Below are positions 14,301 to 18,616 of a DNA stretch of 18,616 nucleotides, one piece after another. The DNA is from an uncultured Eubacteriales bacterium. GTDB taxonomy: Bacteria; Bacillota; Clostridia; Oscillospirales; Oscillospiraceae. Made by a program: the position numbers and the translations under genes. Within the stretch, counting starts at the first letter, position 1. Every line of letters starts with the position of its first letter. A model generated the notes under the pieces. It was not told the origin of the DNA. It worked only from the letters and a program-made list of their open reading frames with translations, and searched no databases. Location: the NCBI GenBank assembly GCA_902475455.1, contig CABRZO010000028.1, forward strand, positions 1 to 18,616. Reading direction: 5' to 3'.

Positions 14301-15749
14301 GGCGGCCCAGCACATCTCCGAGTGGAGGCAGGTGGGGGTTTCGGTGGCGGAGACAATGGTGATGCTCTGCTTGATCATGTGGCTGAGGGTGTCCACCAGG
14401 CCGTCGCAGTTGCGGTCGCACATGCAGTAGGTGGGGCTTTCCTCCCCCTCGTCGCAGTAATTGACCACCAGGCTCAGGCCCACCTGGCCGGTGGCCAGGA
14501 TCATGGAGGGCTCCAGCATCAGCACAAAGCCCACCTGGCGGAAGAAGTCCCGGCGGGCGCTGAGCATCTCCAGGTCGTAGAGCTGGGAGAAGGACAGAAT
14601 ACCGATCTCATATTCCTCTTCCTGGTCTCCCACAGAGCCCACCCGCCACAGGCCGCTCATCTTCAGATACTCCCGCAGCGACTCCTCCATCCAGCCCCGG
14701 ATCTCGGGCTCGGTGGACTTGCGCCCGGCGATGACCAGGCACTTGCGCCGGTGCATCAGGGTGTCGGACATGGGCAGCAGGAAATAGGGGGTCAGATCCC
14801 GGTAGAAGGGGTTGCAGAACAGCACGCTCTTCCCCTCCAGCAGGGCCTGGGCGGAGATGATGTTGTCCACATCCAGGGGGACACCCCCCTCCTTCAGGAT
14901 CTGGAAATAGTCGGCGGTGATCCGGGCCTGGGGGGACTCCTCCAGGGCCAGATCCTCCAGCAGGTCGATGACCCCTTCCTTGCCCAGGCTCTCCAGCTCG
15001 GTGCCCTCCAGCAGCAGCCGGTCCCCGAAGAGCTGACCCAGCAGCTCCCGGAGTTTACTCAGGTTGACCACCCGGCGGGACCGGGCGTCCTCTCCCAGGA
15101 TGTCCCGCTCATACTCGGAGCGGGTGTAGCCATCCAGCAGGGAGACCACTTCCCCCAGCATCAGGGCGGCAAAGCCCGGATAGGGCCAGGCCGCGAAGGC
15201 GCCCCAGTGGGGGAACTGCTGGGACAGGGCCATCAATACCACCGCCGCCAGGGAGGCCGCCAGGAAGAAGGCCTTCATCAGGCCCCGGAAATCCTTCCAG
15301 CGCTCCTGCAAGAACCAGCGCTGATACTCCTCGTCGTACTCGTAGAACCAGGCGGAGGTGGCCTGCATCAGCCCGGGCCGGGCCTTCCAGATGGCCCCGG
15401 CGATGGGCAGGCAAATGGCCTTCACCACCAGGAACCCCAGCATAATCAGGGCGTTGGTGATGAACAGCAGGTATTTGGCCAGGAAATCGATGATGGCCTG
15501 GGCCACCTGGGCCAGGGCCGGGATTTGTTCCAGCAGTGCTACCGCCTTGTCCAGAATGCCGAAGGGGTCGCTGCCCAGCCGGAAGAGCAGGTAGGTGAAC
15601 ACCAGGCTGTACAGCAGCGCCACCCCGGGCAGCACAAACTGCCGGCCCCGGTTGGCCTTTTTCAGGTTGACGGCCCGGATCAGCAGGAGCAGCCCGGCGA
15701 AGGGGAGGCCGGCGACGATAAATTTAAAGATCCCGATGAGCGTCGACAT
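11340..15749 (-). CDS. Giant membrane protein: degenerate SF2 helicase-like core plus zinc ribbon and DA1-like metallopeptidase
   Basis: This 1469-residue protein matches no family I can name as a whole. Four or five membrane helices occupy residues 4-26, 37-58, 88-121, 157-176 and about 184-205. Next comes a region shaped like a DEAD-type RecA domain: ALLEGKSVLF (302-311), then NPFYRDLT (313-320) where a Walker A loop would be, CLVIAGRK (337-344) like motif Ia, VLMLEPSMI (409-417) where DExH would be, and IVSATETP (465-472) like motif III. The ATP-binding residues are missing. Cys432, 442, 444 and 448 form a cluster. A Lys/Ala/Glu-rich linker lies at about 1052-1089 and an acidic one near 1150-1190. 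The C-terminus has a zinc ribbon (Cys1258, 1261, 1280, 1283) and HELTH (1375-1379) with Glu1404 in VYEGMAMW, arranged like DA1-type peptidases. The start (MSTLIGIF) has AGGAGC upstream and overlaps the preceding stop by 26 bases. Confidence 0.8.
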   Translation of the reverse strand: MSTLIGIFKFIVAGLPFAGLLLLIRAVNLKKANRGRQFVLPGVALLYSLVFTYLLFRLGSDPFGILDKAVALLEQIPALAQVAQAIIDFLAKYLLFITNALIMLGFLVVKAICLPIAGAIWKARPGLMQATSAWFYEYDEEYQRWFLQERWKDFRGLMKAFFLAASLAAVVLMALSQQFPHWGAFAAWPYPGFAALMLGEVVSLLDGYTRSEYERDILGEDARSRRVVNLSKLRELLGQLFGDRLLLEGTELESLGKEGVIDLLEDLALEESPQARITADYFQILKEGGVPLDVDNIISAQALLEGKSVLFCNPFYRDLTPYFLLPMSDTLMHRRKCLVIAGRKSTEPEIRGWMEESLREYLKMSGLWRVGSVGDQEEEYEIGILSFSQLYDLEMLSARRDFFRQVGFVLMLEPSMILATGQVGLSLVVNYCDEGEESPTYCMCDRNCDGLVDTLSHMIKQSITIVSATETPTCLHSEMCWAADGPYLHQRIMPDISRYLGLGTELAVASVKDQAPRVVWRSEKKFPVVDMKWIAGQYYQSICQYANLPMNQESVYEAIGFEADLWGTPKERETCLIVEDEFCNLLEMVRLFLTRAREEAFVNVISEDYLLRGYMQDNWRIFAADRKAIPTIVPDYARTERNATMRLMMMLVMSDAIPQELAEKELRLVGIKTDHLCDTLNELICKYTLETRPVVVPVVRDVITGFELESGTETMLKIRDKEEFLDHAGLSFRTAYYITEDDKENSSYMDAKLFGHIYQSVLPGQFFTYDGKYYEVRSVTPEKGVLVRRAADHIVGRRYYRQKRSYHLESRDEESGRSRHINGLEVTICGYEISVETNGYLELDESNDLRRAREVRIDDNQRQGNEHFEYVRNYRHKNVLRLRLPETTEEVRYTICLLLMEVFRTVYADAWPYLAAVTAQTDKTRDALRGILYTLDGSGSREQGNALVEEDCIYIIEDSDVDMGLLESVDRNLNRLLAIVTDFLDWHQEKMITPDPPEPGPGEVELPPQEEERGIWAAIKRFFRKIGDFFRGLFRRKPKEGDAPQDDASGESLDPKAEKARKKAERKAEKQRKKAERKAEKARKKAERKGTAPAPEESPAEGEPEPGAESEDQAPGVDGASPEADAQGFGGSPNGNLDEGFKKPGDKILDDDSDDDQINAFAAGDPNSHTEGVNIQDAPEGPGEDIGGEDEVSTHVQGTNRYQRTCYLLFGYDHIDGAVAAEETLKFLNDLGFGDGELRRARKGESVREQEQREEEFCDFCGLPISGVAYDVLGDGRVRCVSCSASAIHTVEEFRTLYQRVLPTMESFFDIKLGMPVRVRTADARTIAKQTGSVFRPTKGFDARAVGFARMDKDGFALYIENGAPRLAAMETIAHELTHIWQYANWNRKEMARSYGSNLDLVYEGMAMWASVQFLYLIGETAFARRKEAIALQREDIYGQGFRYFCQKYPLSRGTKCPEYNPFHTLPPL

Positions 15750-17682
15750 CGTCGTACAGCTCCTCTCGTTCCAAAGTAATGCTCCGAATGAAGTCATAGG
15801 GCGAGAACATGGTCTCGCCGGTCTGATTCAGCGGGATACGGCGGCCCTGGTTCCGGGTGGGGAACCGGTAGGCCAGATTTTCCTCCGGCGCCACGGCGGC
15901 ATCAAAGGTGGAGGGCTTCTCCCCCACCCCGGGCTCTACCGCCGCCCCCAGGGCGGCCCCCCAGGTGCGCACCAGGGCGCAGCACTTGGCAATGGCCCGG
16001 CGGTGGCCCCGGCTCAGCTGGGCCTCGTTGGCCCGGGTGCTGCGCAGCGCCGCCTCCTGGTCCAGGTAGGACCGGCCCCGGAGGTAGGCGCACAGGGCGG
16101 TGAGATAGCCGGAGTAGTGCTGGGCGCTGGTCTGGATCTCCCGGACCGTGTCGTGCATACAGCGGTTGTGGTCCTCCATGGCGTCGGCCATCTCCTTGCG
16201 CTGGATCCACAGTTCCGCCAGCCCGAAGCCGCCGCACACCGCCAGGGTGATCAGCACCACCAGCAGCGCCCACAGCAAGGCCGACCCGCCGGCCCGGCCG
16301 GCGCCGATGAAATAGGGCAGCGACCCCAGCACCACAGCCCCCAGGCAGACTCCGCCGCCCATCAGGGCCCGTTTCCGGGTCAGCCGCTGAGCCATCCGCC
16401 GGCGCACCTGCTGGTCGATGACCTGCCGCTCCTTCTGACGGCGGCGGGGGTCAAAGCCCAATTTTGCCCGCTGCTCCAGGGTTTCGAAATAGGTTTTCTC
16501 CAGCTCCTCCTCCAGATCGGAGCGCTGGTAACGGTTCAGCAGTTCCACCTGATCCCGGGGATACACCCCCCGGCGCCGGGTGTCGTCGGCGGCCACGTCC
16601 AGGGCCCGGGCCGGTGAGCGGAGCAGCTCGGTCAGGGCCAGGGTGGCCCGGCGGAACCGCTCTCCCCAGTACTCCCGCTCCTCCCGGGGCACGTCCCCGG
16701 TGAGGCCCAGGGGCCGGGTGTCCACCATCAGCTCCTTGGAGTGCTTGGCGCTGAAGGTGACGCTGACCTCCTGCTCCACCCGGGGGGCCTGGCGCAGGGT
16801 CTGACTCTCCACACTCTCCCGGTTTTCCTCGGCGGCCTCCAGCTGGTTCAGCATGGCCTCCATCCGGGCGTAGTAGCCGGAAAAGGCCTCACTGAGCCGG
16901 AGGGTATCCATCTCCAGGGCGATGTTGTAGAGCCGGTAGGCCTGCAAAGAGCTGGCCTCCACCTGGTTCAGGGCCAGCAGCAGCACCCCGCACCACAACT
17001 TGAACACGCTGCCGCTGTACAGGGAGTGGCGCTCGTTGACCACGTCGCAGGTCAAAAACCGGCACAGGCTGGGATAGCGGTTCCGGTGCCAGAACTCGCT
17101 GCTCTCGCTCTCCAGCCGCAGGTTCCAGGCGGCGGCGATCTCCTGGGCGGTGTTGTCCACCGGCTGCCGGGTGGAGATCACCAGCACCTCCCGGGGCCGG
17201 TTTTCAAAGAACTGATATTTTTCCGACAGCCGCTTGTGCTCCCGGACTGCCTCCTGGCTGCGCTGGGGCCGGTAGACCACCCGGGTGGCCTTGCCGTCCT
17301 CCTCCAGCATCACCGGCTCAAAGGCCAGCTCGGGCTCCGGCACACCTCCCAGCAGCTGGGTCAGCCGGATCAGCGGAATCTGGCTTTCAGAGACCTCATA
17401 GGGGCTCTGCTGCCGGTTTTCCAGAAAGTCAAAGGGATTGTTGGGGGCGCTTTCGGGGCCGGTGAGCCGGTCCCGCTCGGTCTGGACGATGATGGCCCGC
17501 CACTCCCGCTTGCCCGCCACCAGGTCGTAGAGGGCGGGCAGGGCGGTATCCACCGAGTCGCCGGATTTGATCCAGGAACAGAAATCCAGCTCCCCCCGGT
17601 CAATGAAATCTTCAAAGAGCAGCCTGCGGTAGTCCCGCCCCAGCTGGGCGGTCTCCGGAGACTGAATGATCACGGTATACAT
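15724..17682 (-). CDS. Unknown 652-residue protein with two membrane helices
   Basis: I do not recognise the family. The N-terminus (YTVIIQSPETAQLGRDYRRL to WRAIIVQTE, residues 1-75) reads like a small alpha/beta domain, with hydrophobic strands at both ends as in receiver- or TIR-like folds, but no diagnostic residue can be pointed out. A long, mostly helical, charged part follows (about 85-430), including LEVLVIST-type strand REVLVISTRQP. Two adjacent hydrophobic helices lie near 441-462 and 470-492, then a helical, Arg-rich tail to 652. No signal peptide is visible, so the long N-terminal part is probably cytosolic with a hairpin anchor. The start at 17682 has a G-rich GGGGGTGAG upstream. 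The end overlaps the start of the giant protein gene, so the two are translationally coupled and probably work together at the membrane. Confidence 0.75.
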   Translation of the reverse strand: MYTVIIQSPETAQLGRDYRRLLFEDFIDRGELDFCSWIKSGDSVDTALPALYDLVAGKREWRAIIVQTERDRLTGPESAPNNPFDFLENRQQSPYEVSESQIPLIRLTQLLGGVPEPELAFEPVMLEEDGKATRVVYRPQRSQEAVREHKRLSEKYQFFENRPREVLVISTRQPVDNTAQEIAAAWNLRLESESSEFWHRNRYPSLCRFLTCDVVNERHSLYSGSVFKLWCGVLLLALNQVEASSLQAYRLYNIALEMDTLRLSEAFSGYYARMEAMLNQLEAAEENRESVESQTLRQAPRVEQEVSVTFSAKHSKELMVDTRPLGLTGDVPREEREYWGERFRRATLALTELLRSPARALDVAADDTRRRGVYPRDQVELLNRYQRSDLEEELEKTYFETLEQRAKLGFDPRRRQKERQVIDQQVRRRMAQRLTRKRALMGGGVCLGAVVLGSLPYFIGAGRAGGSALLWALLVVLITLAVCGGFGLAELWIQRKEMADAMEDHNRCMHDTVREIQTSAQHYSGYLTALCAYLRGRSYLDQEAALRSTRANEAQLSRGHRRAIAKCCALVRTWGAALGAAVEPGVGEKPSTFDAAVAPEENLAYRFPTRNQGRRIPLNQTGETMFSPYDFIRSITLEREELYDDVDAHRDL

Positions 17683-17702
17683 GGCCCCTCACCCCCTCTC
17701 TC

Positions 17703-17724
17703 CCCCGGGCTGATGGGCCCGGGG
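17703..17724. other. Hairpin inside the operon
   Basis: CCCCGGGC (17703-17710) and GCCCGGGG (17717-17724) form a perfect 8-bp GC stem between two genes of the cluster. Read on the minus strand it is not followed by a T-run, so it is not a terminator for the operon; it could be an mRNA processing or stability element just upstream of the next ribosome binding site. Confidence 0.5.
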
Positions 17725-17757
17725 CGATTTTGTTGTGCCATGGGTCGTGCCGGCCCT

Positions 17758-18616
17758 TCAGTCCCGCAGCTGCTTGCAGGCCTTCTCCAGTTCGTCGGCC
17801 TTGGCGCTCATGTAGGACTCCTCCAGCTCTTCCTTGGTCAGCTGGAGCAGGGAGCGGAACAGGTCGTCGTTGTAGATGTTGAACCACTGGGGCACATCCT
17901 CGCAGAGGGGCAGCCCGGCGGCCCGGGCGGCCTCGTTTTCCCGGGCGATGGCCTGGGCGGAGAGTTCCTTCTCCTCGGCGATGTGGGCCAGGAAGGTCTT
18001 GAACTGGCGATAGATCAGCTTGCCGTAGTACTCGCTGAGATCGTCGCCGGTGAAGTAGCCGGTGAGGTAGCGGCGGATCTCCTTGAAGATGGTCTCCATG
18101 AGCCGGACGATCTCGTCCACCTGGTACTCGTCCACGGGCTTGGACTTCTGCATCAGCATGGCGATGTCGAAGATGGTCCGCACCGGGTCGGTGCCCTGGG
18201 GCCGGGGGAACTCCGGCAGCTCAAACACGTCCAGCCGCTTGCGCAGCAGGGCCTGATGGATGGGCCGCTTCTCGTTGCGCTCCCTGGTGATGGTCTTTTC
18301 CACCTGGGAACGGATCCGGGCCACATTCATGGGGGAGATGGTCAGGGAGTCCAGCACCTCATAGAGGTTGTCGCAGTCGGTGCCGTTGGAGACGATCATC
18401 TCGTCCTTCTGGCGCTCAAACCGCAGGGAGTAGAGCTCCTTGCAGGGGGTCCGGGTGAACTCCACCATGCCGGTGAGCAATCCCCAGAACATGGCGGCCT
18501 GGATGTTGTACTCCTGCTCCAGCTGGCTGCCCTCGTCCAGATCCGGCAGGGCGGTGATGACGTGCCAGGTCTTGTCGATGTGGGGGGTGATGGCCGGGCT
18601 CTTGGTGGTGTCGGGC
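17758..18616 (-). CDS. C-terminal part of a large unknown protein (runs off right edge)
   Basis: The frame is open from the stop at 17758 to the window edge (at least 285 residues), so the Met at 18492 is internal: the upstream codons read on as KSPAITPHIDKTWHVITALP without a stop. What is visible is soluble, helical and charged, with no membrane segment, and ends LEKACKQLRD. The segment PHIDKTWH..LPDL loosely recalls the C-terminal part of bacterial tubulin-like (Tubulin_2) proteins, a weak recollection that I cannot verify here. It is the first visible gene of the right-hand cluster; 75 bases with a GC hairpin separate it from the next gene. A full sequence is needed to name it. Confidence 0.7.
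   Translation of the reverse strand, partial: PDTTKSPAITPHIDKTWHVITALPDLDEGSQLEQEYNIQAAMFWGLLTGMVEFTRTPCKELYSLRFERQKDEMIVSNGTDCDNLYEVLDSLTISPMNVARIRSQVEKTITRERNEKRPIHQALLRKRLDVFELPEFPRPQGTDPVRTIFDIAMLMQKSKPVDEYQVDEIVRLMETIFKEIRRYLTGYFTGDDLSEYYGKLIYRQFKTFLAHIAEEKELSAQAIARENEAARAAGLPLCEDVPQWFNIYNDDLFRSLLQLTKEELEESYMSAKADELEKACKQLRD

Noticed and set aside
11358..15779. A plus-strand open frame of 1473 codons opposite the giant gene
   Set aside because: It is an antisense shadow caused by GC-rich third positions: the composition is dominated by Gly, Leu, Val, Gln and His, it has no domain pattern, and the minus strand has recognisable motifs, a start with a ribosome binding site and coupling to neighbours.

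Overview
The window looks like a chromosomal stretch of a GC-rich, low-oxygen gut Firmicute, most likely a Clostridia/Oscillospiraceae-type organism. The reasons are a perfect CIRCE element in front of htpG, a Gram-positive (DinR-type) LexA box, strong AGGAGG ribosome binding sites with occasional TTG/GTG starts, a DUF3169/XRE pair, a PBSX-family terminase and a strong GC bias at third codon positions. The genus cannot be fixed from the sequence alone.

Left part (1-2819): the start of a phage packaging operon runs leftward off the edge (small terminase, large terminase, SPP1-type portal). Its inferred promoter has a consensus LexA box in the spacer. Facing away from it is a LexA/CI-like regulator whose S24 peptidase dyad is lost (Ser to Ala, Lys to Arg). 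No integrase, replication or recombination genes lie between the packaging genes and the ordinary chromosomal genes. This suggests a domesticated, SOS-controlled phage-like element, or the edge of a decayed prophage.

Middle part (2850-9510): housekeeping and accessory genes. These are a Cof-type HAD phosphatase, tandem terminators, HrcA-type-controlled htpG, an XRE regulator with a DUF3169 membrane protein under a promoter flanked by twin operators, a 437-bp non-coding island of hairpins and repeats, asnS, and a divergent GNAT acetyltransferase. The last two fire from mirror-image TTGCAA-17-TATAAT promoters.

Right part (9586-18616): a co-directional minus-strand cluster of four genes that begins beyond the right edge and ends at a terminator shared with the GNAT gene. 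In order of transcription it holds: (i) the C-terminal part of a large unknown protein; (ii) a 652-residue protein with two membrane helices; (iii) a 1469-residue membrane protein that appears to join a degenerate SF2 helicase-like core to a C-terminal zinc ribbon and an HExxH metallopeptidase resembling the DA1 family; and (iv) a secreted, membrane-anchored transglutaminase-like protein on a Pro/Asp/Glu/Gly-repeat stalk. Genes ii and iii overlap and only 35 bases separate iii and iv, so they are very probably one transcript. This cluster is the best candidate here for an undescribed membrane-associated system.
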